From positions 1 to 33,347 of the forward strand of contig JAFDVJ010000107.1 in NCBI GenBank assembly GCA_018269075.1: a stretch of 33,347 bases of DNA. Direction: 5' to 3'. Of the stretch, positions 1 through 7,261 are shown one piece after another. The position numbers and the translations under genes were made by a program. Position 1 is the first letter of the stretch, and each line of letters begins with the position of its first letter. This stretch comes from Acidobacteriota bacterium. Lineage in GTDB: Bacteria; Acidobacteriota; Blastocatellia; Pyrinomonadales; Pyrinomonadaceae. Under the pieces are notes generated by a model. It did not search any database, was not told the DNA's origin, and saw only the letters and a list, made by a program, of their open reading frames with translations.

Positions 1-177
1 GAATACAACGATTTTGACGTCATTATGACGCGGCGGGCGCTCGAACTGGCGGCGCTCGGCGTCGGTCTGGTCAGCCCGAGCCCGCTCGTCGGCTGCGTGA
101 TCGTCTCGGAAACGGGCGAGCTCGCCGGGCGCGGGACTTATGTTTACGACGACGTGACGCACGCCGGCTCGCATTGA
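1..177 (+). pseudogene. truncated duplicate of the ribD 5' end
   Basis: Bases 1-166 are identical to 1377-1542, the 5' part of the intact ribD downstream. The reading frame gives the first part of the deaminase domain (through the DVTHA of the HAE motif). At base 167 it diverges, adds Gly-Ser-His and stops at TGA 175-177. The fragment therefore lacks the catalytic Glu and the zinc-binding Cys motif and cannot encode a working deaminase. Its left end is cut by the window, so the repeat may extend further upstream. After the stop, in the same frame, a short codable stretch (PAEYDKALDFK, stop at 217-219) looks like the 3' tail of an unrelated gene. The perfect identity suggests a recent duplication, gene conversion or an assembly effect. 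Confidence 0.85.
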
Positions 178-225
178 CCGAAGCCGGCAGAGTACGACAA
201 GGCCCTCGATTTCAAGTGAGCGACG

Positions 226-315
226 ATGGATGCAAACGATGCGGACGACCGGCAGATAATCGCCGTATTAAAACGAACAGTGGGCCGGCTCGATGAAGCT
301 TTAACAAAAGCATGA
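226..315 (+). CDS. possible 29-aa small ORF overlapping the next gene
   Basis: A short open frame runs from ATG 226 to TGA 313-315. It encodes a charged peptide ending GRLDEALTKA. Its stop overlaps the ATG of the following gene in an ATGA arrangement, which is typical of translational coupling. I do not recognise the peptide. It could be a real leader or small gene, or the 3' remnant of a longer gene whose front was lost when the ribD fragment was joined to this region. No strong ribosome binding site precedes it. Confidence 0.3.
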   Translation: MDANDADDRQIIAVLKRTVGRLDEALTKA

Positions 316-854
316 AAAATTTTGAAATTTTAATAAAAACAAGTTTGCTAGCGATATGTGTATTCTTAATATTTTCCAGTCAAACGAATTCACAATCACT
401 AAATGAAAAATGTGATGTTTGCCTGTATTGGCATTCAAAGGTTGATTATTCAATCAAACTACCCGTAAATTATCCGAAGTTGGATACAAAAGATGAAGGA
501 AATATCTTGGAGGCAATAAATTGCCTTTTGAAACTGGAAGGAAAAACTAATGATTCAGGTTTTGGAACGGGAGGAACGTCCATTGAAGTTTCAAATGCCT
601 ATCCTTCTCCAACGGTGGAAGTTGCTGCTCTTTATTACATAACCTATTTATATAACCCGGATTGGCCTCATTGGGCAATTAAAATAGTTGACAAGAAAAA
701 AGAGAAAAATGATCAGGAAATTGTAAAAGCAGCATACAAAGCATATCGTAAATGGTATGAACAAATTAAAAAACAAGGGATTAAAAAGGCTAGAAATGCA
801 AATTTAACTCCATTTGATGGAACTGATTTATGTTGGTATGGACCAAGTTGTTAA
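312..854 (+). CDS. AT-rich secreted hypothetical protein
   Basis: The 180-aa product begins with a clear Sec signal peptide: basic MKNFEILIK, then a hydrophobic core to about residue 25, with likely cleavage near the SQTNSQS segment. The mature part has five cysteines (CDVC near the start, one in AINCLLKLEG, and a CWYGPSC tail), which would suit disulfides in an exported protein. Two short segments, around AINCLLKLEG and VEVAALYYITYLYN, recall helical HEAT-like pairs, but I cannot assign a family. Base composition is strikingly AT-rich (many aaa, aat, att and tta codons) against GC-rich neighbours, which points to horizontal acquisition. It lies between the two ribD copies. Function unknown. 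Confidence 0.75.
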   Translation: MKNFEILIKTSLLAICVFLIFSSQTNSQSLNEKCDVCLYWHSKVDYSIKLPVNYPKLDTKDEGNILEAINCLLKLEGKTNDSGFGTGGTSIEVSNAYPSPTVEVAALYYITYLYNPDWPHWAIKIVDKKKEKNDQEIVKAAYKAYRKWYEQIKKQGIKKARNANLTPFDGTDLCWYGPSC

Positions 855-862
855 TTGGGTAA

Positions 863-1039
863 CTGCTTGACAGAGCTTGTAATGCAGATTGCGTAACTGC
901 CTTTTTTACGGCTTTCGAAAGGGACGCTGCCGAAATTCGCAGCCGGAACGAAGACGAGCAGACAAGGTTGGATCAAACGCTTAAGGAGGCGCTCGTAAAA
1001 AAGGATTTCGGAGCCGGTTTCGCGCTCGGTAAAAAATAA
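863..1039 (+). pseudogene. possible 3' remnant of a lost gene
   Basis: After the stop at 860-862 an open frame without a convincing start codon runs to TAA 1037-1039. It reads like the end of a protein: a charged helical stretch (ERDAAEIRSRNEDEQTRLDQ) followed by KKDFGAGFALGKK. Its codon choice is closer to the host chromosome than to the AT-rich gene before it. I do not recognise the family. The stretch is short, so chance openness cannot be excluded. Confidence 0.25.
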
Positions 1040-1182
1040 TCGAATCGGAATTTAATCAATTGACACTGATCGACCGGGTCTTTGAGCAAAACCGGTTTCA
1101 GCCGGCCAAAGCGCTTTTAACGCCAGTCTTGAAAAAGACGCTTGCGATCGCGACCGATCAGCCGCGAACCCCGCCGGCCTAA
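1033..1182 (+). pseudogene. possible second coding remnant upstream of ribD
   Basis: In a different frame from the preceding remnant, and overlapping its end, an open stretch with no ATG start reads ESEFNQLTLIDRVFEQNRF and continues to a TAA at 1180-1182. The amino-acid mix looks protein-like, but there is no start codon and no recognisable domain. The rest of the stretch up to ribD (1183-1367) shows no gene. The two fragments together suggest decayed genes between the ribD copies. Confidence 0.2.
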
Positions 1183-1367
1183 ACATCCGGCGGCCGCCGG
1201 ACAAATGCTTCAGAACTCCAGATTTTCCGGCTTTCCGTCTGTTGCGAATCGCTCGATGAATGCGACAGAATGTAATTTGTCGTTTCGGCGAGACCTTTCA
1301 GTTCCGGCGGCAATCTCCGGCTGGTTTTAATTGCCGGGAAATATTTTTTAGAAGAGAAACAGGATAA

Positions 1368-2468
1368 TTGCAAACAGAATACAACGATTTTGACGTCATT
1401 ATGACGCGGCGGGCGCTCGAACTGGCGGCGCTCGGCGTCGGTCTGGTCAGCCCGAGCCCGCTCGTCGGCTGCGTGATCGTCTCGGAAACGGGCGAGCTCG
1501 CCGGGCGCGGGACTTATGTTTACGACGACGTGACGCACGCCGAGGTGCTCGCTCTCAACGAGGCCGGCAAAAGAGCGCGCGGCGGGACGGCCTATGTTTC
1601 GCTCGAACCGCATTCGTACCACGGCCGCACGAGTCCCTGCACCGAGGCGCTGATCGAGGCCGGCATCCGGCGCGTCGTCTGCCCGATCGAGGATCCGAAC
1701 CCGCTCGTTTCGGGCAAGGGATTCGAACAGCTGCGCGCGCGCGGCGTCGAGGTCGTGACCGGAATTCTGAAGGACGAGGCGCGGCGCTTGAACGAAAAAT
1801 TCTGCGTCTGGCATCATTTCGGGCGGCCGTTCGTTCATCTCAAGCTGGCGATGTCGCTCGACGGCCGGATCTCGCTGAAAAACTCGGTTTCGACGACGCT
1901 TTCGGGCCGCGAATCGGCGGTTCGCGTCCAGAACCTGCGCCACGAGCACGACGCGATTCTCGTCGGCGGCAACACCGCGTTCGTCGATAACCCGTCGCTC
2001 ACCGACCGCAGCGGCAAACCGCGCCGCCGCCCGCTCGCGCGGGTCGTGCTCGACAACCGGCTGCGGATTCCGATGGAATCGACGCTCGTCCGAACGGCCC
2101 GCGAAACGCCGACGATCGTCGTCACGAATTCGACGGACGAAGCGAAGATCTCCGCGCTCACCGATTCGGGGGTCGACGTCGCCCGCGCCGACTCGCGCGA
2201 TCTTGGCGCGGTCCTCGGCGAGCTTTACAAACGCGAACTGCAGAGCGTGCTCGTCGAGGGCGGCACGGAAGTCGCCGGCGCGTTCTGCGACGCGCGGCTC
2301 GTCGACAAGCTGACGCTGATCGCCGCGCCGCTCGTGATTGGCGGCCGCGAAGCGCCGGCCGCGATCGGCGGCCGCGGCGCGCTCTCGCTCGAAAACGCGC
2401 TCAAACTCAACGATTTACAGGTGATTCGTCACGGAACCGATCTGGAATTGACCGGCTATCCAGTGTAA
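1368..2468 (+). CDS. ribD: bifunctional riboflavin biosynthesis deaminase/reductase RibD
   Basis: RibD catalyses two cytosolic steps of riboflavin synthesis: deamination of the diaminopyrimidine made from GTP, then NADPH-dependent reduction of its ribose side chain. The N-terminal deaminase domain shows SPSPLVGCVIV, HAEVLAL and GRTSPCTEALIEAGIRRVV. The C-terminal reductase domain starts at VHLKLAMSLDGRI and has AILVGGNTAFVDNPSLTDR and LVEGGTEVAGAFC. The length (366 aa) is normal. Oddly, the first zinc-ligand Cys of the usual EPCSHHGRTPPC motif is His here (EPHSYHGRTSPC). The start is TTG 1368, because the family begins a few residues before the MTRRALELA helix. ATG 1401 is in frame but would trim that lead-in. 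No other rib genes are adjacent. Confidence 0.93.
   Translation: MQTEYNDFDVIMTRRALELAALGVGLVSPSPLVGCVIVSETGELAGRGTYVYDDVTHAEVLALNEAGKRARGGTAYVSLEPHSYHGRTSPCTEALIEAGIRRVVCPIEDPNPLVSGKGFEQLRARGVEVVTGILKDEARRLNEKFCVWHHFGRPFVHLKLAMSLDGRISLKNSVSTTLSGRESAVRVQNLRHEHDAILVGGNTAFVDNPSLTDRSGKPRRRPLARVVLDNRLRIPMESTLVRTARETPTIVVTNSTDEAKISALTDSGVDVARADSRDLGAVLGELYKRELQSVLVEGGTEVAGAFCDARLVDKLTLIAAPLVIGGREAPAAIGGRGALSLENALKLNDLQVIRHGTDLELTGYPV
1377..1542 (+). repeat. 166-bp direct repeat, right copy (inside ribD)
   Basis: This segment is base-for-base identical to 1-166. It covers codons 4 to about 58 of ribD. The two copies are in direct orientation, offset by 1376 bp, and enclose the AT-rich secreted gene and the remnants. 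Confidence 0.95.
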
Positions 2469-2519
2469 CATCAATAGCTTAAGCCTTATCTGGCACAATC
2501 GGCGGCCTTAATCGGCCGG

Positions 2520-2775
2520 CCCCGGTTCCGCAACTGCGGAGCGAAGAATTCCAGGTGTGTTTTGTAAAACCATTTGTGCGAAATGCCATTTCGCAATTGC
2601 GGAATGGTATTCCGCAATTGCAGGATGATATTCCGCAATTGCGAAATACCATTCCGCACGAGCGAAATACCATTCCGCAATTGCGAAATGGTATTCCGCA
2701 CGAGCGAAATACCATTTCGCACAAATGGTTTTACATTCCGCACGAGCGAAATAGCATTTCGCACAAAAGGTTTTT
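2520..2775. repeat. tandem array of 21-bp hairpin units within a larger inverted repeat
   Basis: From 2578 the sequence is built of 21-bp units of the form GCGAAAT-NNN-ATTTCGC followed by AATT or ACGA. Each unit is a small stem with a 3-nt loop. Six complete units run 2578-2703, a seventh starts at 2704 and is interrupted by ACAAATGGTTTTAC, and an eighth lies at 2746-2762. Some units swap A/G or T/C symmetrically in both arms (GCGGAAT with ATTCCGC), preserving pairing. The array is bounded by a perfect 21-bp inverted repeat (2564-2584 and 2714-2734), so the whole can fold into one long hairpin. A weaker related palindrome sits at 2526-2540. The 21-bp period keeps several frames open, producing spurious ORFs. 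Confidence 0.9.
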
Positions 2776-3172
2776 CAGGAAATTACCGTCGATCGCTGCT
2801 TTGATCGAGCAGGTCAACTGGATTTCGTAAGAGTTTATCGGAAGCAGTAAAACCGACGGTCGATCGGTCGGACGCTCCGCCGATGTGAAGCGCAGAAGCC
2901 GTTATCAAGCATATCGCACTTAAGACACCAATCAGCACGAGAGAAAAATCCGGATATACGCAGGGGAAATGCAGAGTGGTTCGGCACGGTAATTGACGGG
3001 GCCGGCGATTCGTTGGTGAACCGCGTTTTCGATTGAATCAAAACCGGCAGCACGGCGAACATCTGTTTTGATCCACTGAAAACACTAAAAACACAAAATA
3101 TCATTCTTGTCTTTTTAGTGTTTTAATGGATTAATAAAAACGATCGCCGGCCGGTCCAACATCAAAAACGTT
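2776..3172. other. intergenic stretch with no gene seen
   Basis: Between the hairpin array and the DUF1501 gene I see no convincing coding frame on either strand. The only clear structure is the AT-rich hairpin repeat at 3067-3130. Confidence 0.6.
3067..3130 (-). repeat. dispersed AT-rich hairpin repeat, copy A (diverged)
   Basis: An inverted pair AACACTAAAAA / TTTTTAGTGTT encloses a short AT-rich loop, flanked by CCACTG and a matching AATGG. Its reverse complement resembles the copies at 18472-18585 and 33232-33347, sharing TGTTTTTAGTGT and the CAGTGGATCAAAA flank. It lies about 45 bp past the stop of the minus-strand DUF1501 gene and could also act as its transcription end. Confidence 0.65.
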
Positions 3173-4651
3173 CTAGGGTAGCATAAACCCGAGATCGGTC
3201 GTCGCGAAATTACCGAGGTTCGGGAAAACGTAGGCCGTATCGGCCGGCGGCAGGCCGAACCATTTGGCGAGCGTCGCCGCGTACTGATCGACGGCGGTCG
3301 TCGGAATCCAGCGGCCGCGGGCGTTCGTGCCGCTGTCGGCGTCGTCCGGCCCGTTCTGGACGAGCGTCGGGAACGGCGTCCCGTTCGAGGTGTTGACGCC
3401 GTAGAAATCGCCGCCGATCACCGAATCGCCGACGATGAACGAATGATTTGCCCACGCGTGATCCGAGCCGACGTTGACGCCCGACCCGCCGGGATTGAAC
3501 GTCCGCGAAAAATCCGACATCGTAAACTGCGTGACCTTGTCGCCGAGTCCCTGCGCGGTCATCTCGTCGTAAAAAGCGCGCATTCCCTGGCTGACCTGCG
3601 CAAAGAGCGCCAGCTGGTTGTTGATTTGTGCGGTATGCGTGTCGAATCCACCGAGCGTGCAGAAAAATATCTGGCGGGTGACGCCGAGCACCGCGCGGGT
3701 CTTGATCATCCGCGCGACCTGTTTGAGCTGGTTGCCGAGATCGTTGTTCGGAAACGTGACCGTGACTTCGGAATTGTTGTTGAGCGAGCGGCTGATGTCG
3801 AGCGCCTGCCGGTGATAATTGTTCGAGGCCGCGATCAGCTCCTGCTGGCCGTCGAGATTCATCCCGGCGTTGAGCGCGTCGAAACGGGCGTTGGTGACCG
3901 GCGTGTTGTTGTAGCCGGTCAGCGAGAGCACGTTGCTGAGCGGCGTCGGCGCGGGCGAAAGCGCGAGCGGCTGGGTCGTTTCGCCGATCGTGAAAAGCGG
4001 GCCGCCGCCGACCGAGCTGATGGTCGGGACGAGGCGGTTCGGGTTGTCGATGACCGTGATCTTATCCGAAATGCGGCCGCCCCAGCCGGTCAGGGTGACG
4101 GCGTCGGCGCGGCAGGTCTGATGCTGGTTGACCTGATCGTTGTGCGAGAAGAGATTAAAGGGAAGCGGCACGCTCCGGGCCTGATACTGGGCCCGCGTGG
4201 TCGGCGTGACCAGTGTCCCGATGTTCGTCACGGCGGCCAGCTTGCCGGTCGCCCAGAGCGGATGGAGACCCGGATTGACGCCGCCGGCGACCGTTCCGAA
4301 GCCGGGATGCAGTCCGTAGGTCAGACCGCCGATCCGCGGGACCGCGACCGGAAGCAGCGCCGACTGCTGGAGCGCGAGGCCCTGCGTCGCGCGGGCGGCG
4401 CTGTAGGCCGCGTAATTGCTGACATTGGCGTCGTTGTGGTTCGGGACGATCGTGTTGTTGCCGTCGTTCCCGCCCGACAGAAAAATACAGACGAGCGCCC
4501 GGTAATCGCTCGGCACGAAGGCTTCCGTTCTCGATTTCCGGGTCTGGGCGAGCGCCGAGATCAGCCCGAAATGCCGCGCCTGCGAAGCGAGCGCCGTCAT
4601 CGTCAAAGCGCCGGCCGATTTAACCAAAAATTCGCGTCTATTCTGTTTCAT
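3173..4651 (-). CDS. Tat-exported DUF1501 family protein
   Basis: The 492-aa product belongs to the DUF1501 family, predicted periplasmic proteins of unknown activity with a sulfatase/phosphatase-like fold. The N-terminus is a twin-arginine signal (NRREFLVKSAGALTMTALAS), so it is likely exported folded. Family hallmarks follow: LVCIFLSGGNDGNNTIVPN near residue 60, FFCTLGGFDTHTAQ and FTMSDFSRTFNPGGSGVNVGSDHAWANHSF. Start: ATG 4651 is preceded on its strand by AAGAGG at good spacing; a TTG six bases upstream is less likely. It follows the DUF1800 gene on the same strand with a 287-bp repeat-filled gap. DUF1501 and DUF1800 genes are commonly paired in planctomycetes, acidobacteria and others, and the pairing suggests a joint extracytoplasmic role. 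Confidence 0.9.
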   Translation of the reverse strand: MKQNRREFLVKSAGALTMTALASQARHFGLISALAQTRKSRTEAFVPSDYRALVCIFLSGGNDGNNTIVPNHNDANVSNYAAYSAARATQGLALQQSALLPVAVPRIGGLTYGLHPGFGTVAGGVNPGLHPLWATGKLAAVTNIGTLVTPTTRAQYQARSVPLPFNLFSHNDQVNQHQTCRADAVTLTGWGGRISDKITVIDNPNRLVPTISSVGGGPLFTIGETTQPLALSPAPTPLSNVLSLTGYNNTPVTNARFDALNAGMNLDGQQELIAASNNYHRQALDISRSLNNNSEVTVTFPNNDLGNQLKQVARMIKTRAVLGVTRQIFFCTLGGFDTHTAQINNQLALFAQVSQGMRAFYDEMTAQGLGDKVTQFTMSDFSRTFNPGGSGVNVGSDHAWANHSFIVGDSVIGGDFYGVNTSNGTPFPTLVQNGPDDADSGTNARGRWIPTTAVDQYAATLAKWFGLPPADTAYVFPNLGNFATTDLGFMLP

Positions 4652-4670
4652 AATCAACCTCTTTTTAAGT

Positions 4671-4935
4671 TTAGGGAGTTTGGGAAGTTTGGGAAGTTTG
4701 GGAAGTTCGGAAATCGGGCGTTTTACGCTGACTCCGAAACCTACACTGATCGACCGTTTTCAAACCATCTTCCAGTTCCCATTACTTCCCAAACTTCCTA
4801 AAGTACAATCGGCTGTCAGCCGGTTGACAGGCGAAAGCCTGTAAAAACGCTTCACACCCGCTGAACGCGGCGGCAGGCTGACAGCCTACCGTACAAAAAA
4901 CTTCCCAAACTTCCCAAACTTCCCAAACTTTCAAA
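4671..4935. repeat. AACTTCCCA repeats in both orientations
   Basis: The 9-mer AGTTTGGGA repeats in tandem at about 4674-4710. Its reverse complement appears as a pair at about 4783-4800 and as a triple at 4900-4930. The opposed arrays could pair with each other across the gap between the DUF1800 and DUF1501 genes. No coding frame is supported here. Confidence 0.75.
4803..4894. repeat. 92-bp element with inverted termini and internal hairpins
   Basis: Both ends carry GTAC and an imperfect inverted copy of GGCTGTCAGCC. Inside is a perfect 6-bp stem with a GAAA loop (ACAGGC-GAAA-GCCTGT, 4827-4842), plus the near-palindromes CGGCTGTCAGCCG and AGGCTGACAGCCT. The layout resembles a small non-autonomous mobile element or a structured intergenic repeat. 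No second copy is seen in this window. Confidence 0.55.
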
Positions 4936-4938
4936 ACT

Positions 4939-7110
4939 TTATCTCTGAACCTGATACTGCGAGGACGCGCCGAGCAGGTAGACCGCGGTTTTCGCGCGGA
5001 GCGCCGGATCGGTCGGGGCGACGGCCTGCACCGCCGTCAGAACGGCGGCGCGATGTTCCGCCGAGAGCGTGCCGTGCATCATTTTCGTGTTCAGATAATC
5101 GAGCAGCTGATTGCCGGTCGCGTCGGCGGCGGCGAACGACTGGGCCTCGCCGAGATCGAGCGCCGTGCCGCGCAGCGAATCGGTCGCGTTCGGGGCCAGT
5201 CCCTCGAAGATCAGCGTGTATAGAAAATTCGTCCGGCCGATCGCCGAAGTCGTGTTGAGCAGCTGAAACTCGGGCGCGTTGAGCGTCGTCTGCGGCACGA
5301 TGTATTCGGGCGGATAATAGTTGAAGACGGTCGGCGGATAAAAAGCCGTCTGGCCCATTTTCGTCATATAGCTCGCGACGCCGCCGTCGGTCTCGGTCTG
5401 CCCGTTCCACGACCGCGCCGGAAACAGCCGGCCGAGATTGGTGACGAGCTGAACCGGTTCGCGGAGCTTGCCGTAGCGCGGGGCGGTCTTGACGCTGCCG
5501 CGCGCTTCCGGGTCGAGCAGGATCGCGCGGATCACGGCCTTGAGATCGCCGCGCTGGTTCTGGCCGTTGTTGACGAAGACGTCGGCGACGCGCTGGACGT
5601 AGGCCGGCGACGGATCGCTCGTGACGAGCTGCTGGATCAGGTTGCGCGAGATGAACGGCGGCAGGTTCGGGTGATAAAAGATGTTGTCGAGCGCCATATT
5701 CAGCGAAGCGTCGGCGTAGGCGGCGGTCTGCTCGGGCGTCGTGCAGTCGGCGCAGGCCGGAATCGTCGGATTGACGGCGTTCGGATACTGGAGCAGCGTT
5801 TTCGCCGTCAGATCGTGATTTTCCGGGATCAGCTTCATCGGATCGACGTAGTTCGGGATGCCGGGCACGGCGTTCGGGCATTCGGCGCTGTTGCAGTAAG
5901 TCCAGCCGGTAAAGACCTTCGAAAAATTATTGACGACCGACTGATCGTAAGTCGGGACCGGATTGTTCTGCGCGTCGCGCTGGAGCGTCCCGTCCTGATT
6001 GAGCCGGAACAGGCCGATCGTGAAAAGCTGGAGAATCTCGCGCGGGTAGTTCTCGTTCGGATTGGTCTTGGTGCTCGTCACCATATCGAGATAGTAGCCC
6101 ATCGCCGGGTTGAGCGTGACGTCGGCCATCAGATCGCGGTAGTTGCCGAACGCGCGGTTCGCGAGAATCTTATGATAGGCGATCAGATGGCTCGACTGCT
6201 GAACGGTGACGCCGGAAGTGACCCAGATCTGGCCGAGCGCCCAGGCCGTCCGCTGACGGAGCTGATCCGAGCCGTAAAACGCCTCTTTGAAAAACCACTG
6301 CTGGAGCGGCTGCATCGTGTAGCGGTCGCGGTAGCAGACGGGATTGGTCGTCAGGCTGCAGTTGCTCGGCGGCGTGACCGGCATTTGCGGGATCACGGGG
6401 TAGGGAATCGCCGGCGAGGGCGCTTCGAACTGCTCGGCGAGCCACGTCCGGAGGCCGATCCGGCGAATCCGGTTGTCGGCGTCGGCCGACGGCCCGAAGG
6501 TCGCCTGTTCGAGAAATCGCGTCCGGTCGCCCGACCAGCGGTAGCCGACGAGATTTCGTCCGTCGGCGGAACCGGCCGCGCGCGGAACGTTTTTCAGAAA
6601 ATCCGGGACGGCGATCGTTCCGCCCTCACGGCCGAGATTGATCTTGAGCGCGTTGCTGACGAGCCCGCGCCAGGTCAGATAGATGATCGATTCGCCGTCG
6701 GCGAGCGGCTGCCCGCGAAAGCCGTCGCGGTCGGCGAGCCGCACGCGAAGCGCGAAAATGTTCTTTTCGACCGGTTCGAGGCCGGCCGATTCGAGCTCGA
6801 ACGTCCGTCCGCTTTTCTGATAGAGATAAACCCGCAGGGAATTGGCGCCCTCGCCGTCGAGCAGGTCGAGGTTCGATACGAAAAGCGTCATAAAATTTCG
6901 CGGCCCCGGCCAGAAGACGGTTTCGCCGCGGCCGGGCACGCCCTTCAAAAAGCCGTCGCCCGAGACGGCGAGCACCGTTCCGCGGGTTCGCTGGCCGAGC
7001 AGCACGGGCGCCGGCGAATCCGGATCGGGATCGCTCTCGGCGCGGCCGGTAAACGAAAAAATACTAATCAGCAACAGAATTAGCGAAAAACGGGAAAGCC
7101 TGCTGTTCAT
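4939..7110 (-). CDS. secreted DUF1800 family protein
   Basis: The 723-aa product carries a Sec signal peptide (MNSRLSRFSLILLLISIFSF). A roughly 150-residue N-terminal region of beta character precedes the DUF1800 domain. Domain hallmarks are RFLEQATFGPSADADNRIR near residue 195, LQQWFFKEAFYGSDQLRQRT with AWALGQIWV, YYLDMVTSTKTNPNENYPRE followed by ILQLFTIGLF near 350, and VVNNFSKVFTGWTYC. The family is widespread in environmental bacteria and its biochemical function is unknown. Start ATG 7110 has AGGAG seven bases upstream; ATG 7116 is too close to that site, and the frame's extension to 7299 would run through the promoter and into rsmA. It is first in a presumed transcription unit with the DUF1501 gene. 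Confidence 0.9.
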   Translation of the reverse strand: MNSRLSRFSLILLLISIFSFTGRAESDPDPDSPAPVLLGQRTRGTVLAVSGDGFLKGVPGRGETVFWPGPRNFMTLFVSNLDLLDGEGANSLRVYLYQKSGRTFELESAGLEPVEKNIFALRVRLADRDGFRGQPLADGESIIYLTWRGLVSNALKINLGREGGTIAVPDFLKNVPRAAGSADGRNLVGYRWSGDRTRFLEQATFGPSADADNRIRRIGLRTWLAEQFEAPSPAIPYPVIPQMPVTPPSNCSLTTNPVCYRDRYTMQPLQQWFFKEAFYGSDQLRQRTAWALGQIWVTSGVTVQQSSHLIAYHKILANRAFGNYRDLMADVTLNPAMGYYLDMVTSTKTNPNENYPREILQLFTIGLFRLNQDGTLQRDAQNNPVPTYDQSVVNNFSKVFTGWTYCNSAECPNAVPGIPNYVDPMKLIPENHDLTAKTLLQYPNAVNPTIPACADCTTPEQTAAYADASLNMALDNIFYHPNLPPFISRNLIQQLVTSDPSPAYVQRVADVFVNNGQNQRGDLKAVIRAILLDPEARGSVKTAPRYGKLREPVQLVTNLGRLFPARSWNGQTETDGGVASYMTKMGQTAFYPPTVFNYYPPEYIVPQTTLNAPEFQLLNTTSAIGRTNFLYTLIFEGLAPNATDSLRGTALDLGEAQSFAAADATGNQLLDYLNTKMMHGTLSAEHRAAVLTAVQAVAPTDPALRAKTAVYLLGASSQYQVQR

Positions 7111-7176
7111 AAACATACTCCTGCGGATTGAAGCCGGTTGACGAAATTCGATGGAACAAAAAAAAGAGTAGACTTT

Positions 7177-7205
7177 TTTATAAACCAAAAACCGAAAAAT
7201 ATCAA
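7177..7205 (-). promoter_or_regulatory. promoter for the DUF1800-DUF1501 unit
   Basis: On the minus strand TTGATA (7205-7200), a 17-bp spacer and TATAAA (7182-7177) form a good sigma-70-type promoter about 65 bp before the DUF1800 start. Confidence 0.6.
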
Positions 7206-7223
7206 TAAAAGTCGAAAAAACCT

Positions 7224-7253
7224 TTGAAAACGGCCGGCATTCCGCGATAGACT
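7224..7253 (+). promoter_or_regulatory. candidate rsmA promoter
   Basis: TTGAAA (7224-7229), an 18-bp spacer and TAGACT (7248-7253) precede rsmA. Transcription from here would begin at about the ATG at 7262, implying a leaderless or nearly leaderless mRNA. No good ribosome binding site is seen. Confidence 0.4.
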
Positions 7254-7261
7254 CGGGAACG

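Noticed and set aside
2482..2500. Sigma-54 promoter (TGGCAC) after ribD
   Set aside because: TGGCAC at about 2490 lacks the TTGC element at the right spacing.
2578..2762. CRISPR array
   Set aside because: Units are contiguous palindromes of 21 bp without unique spacers, and no cas gene is present.
2555..2830. Overlapping ORFs on both strands across the 21-bp array, with repetitive RNCGM/NAISQLRNG-like peptides
   Set aside because: The frames are open only because the repeat unit is seven codons long. There is no start context, and the same pattern occurs in several frames and both strands.
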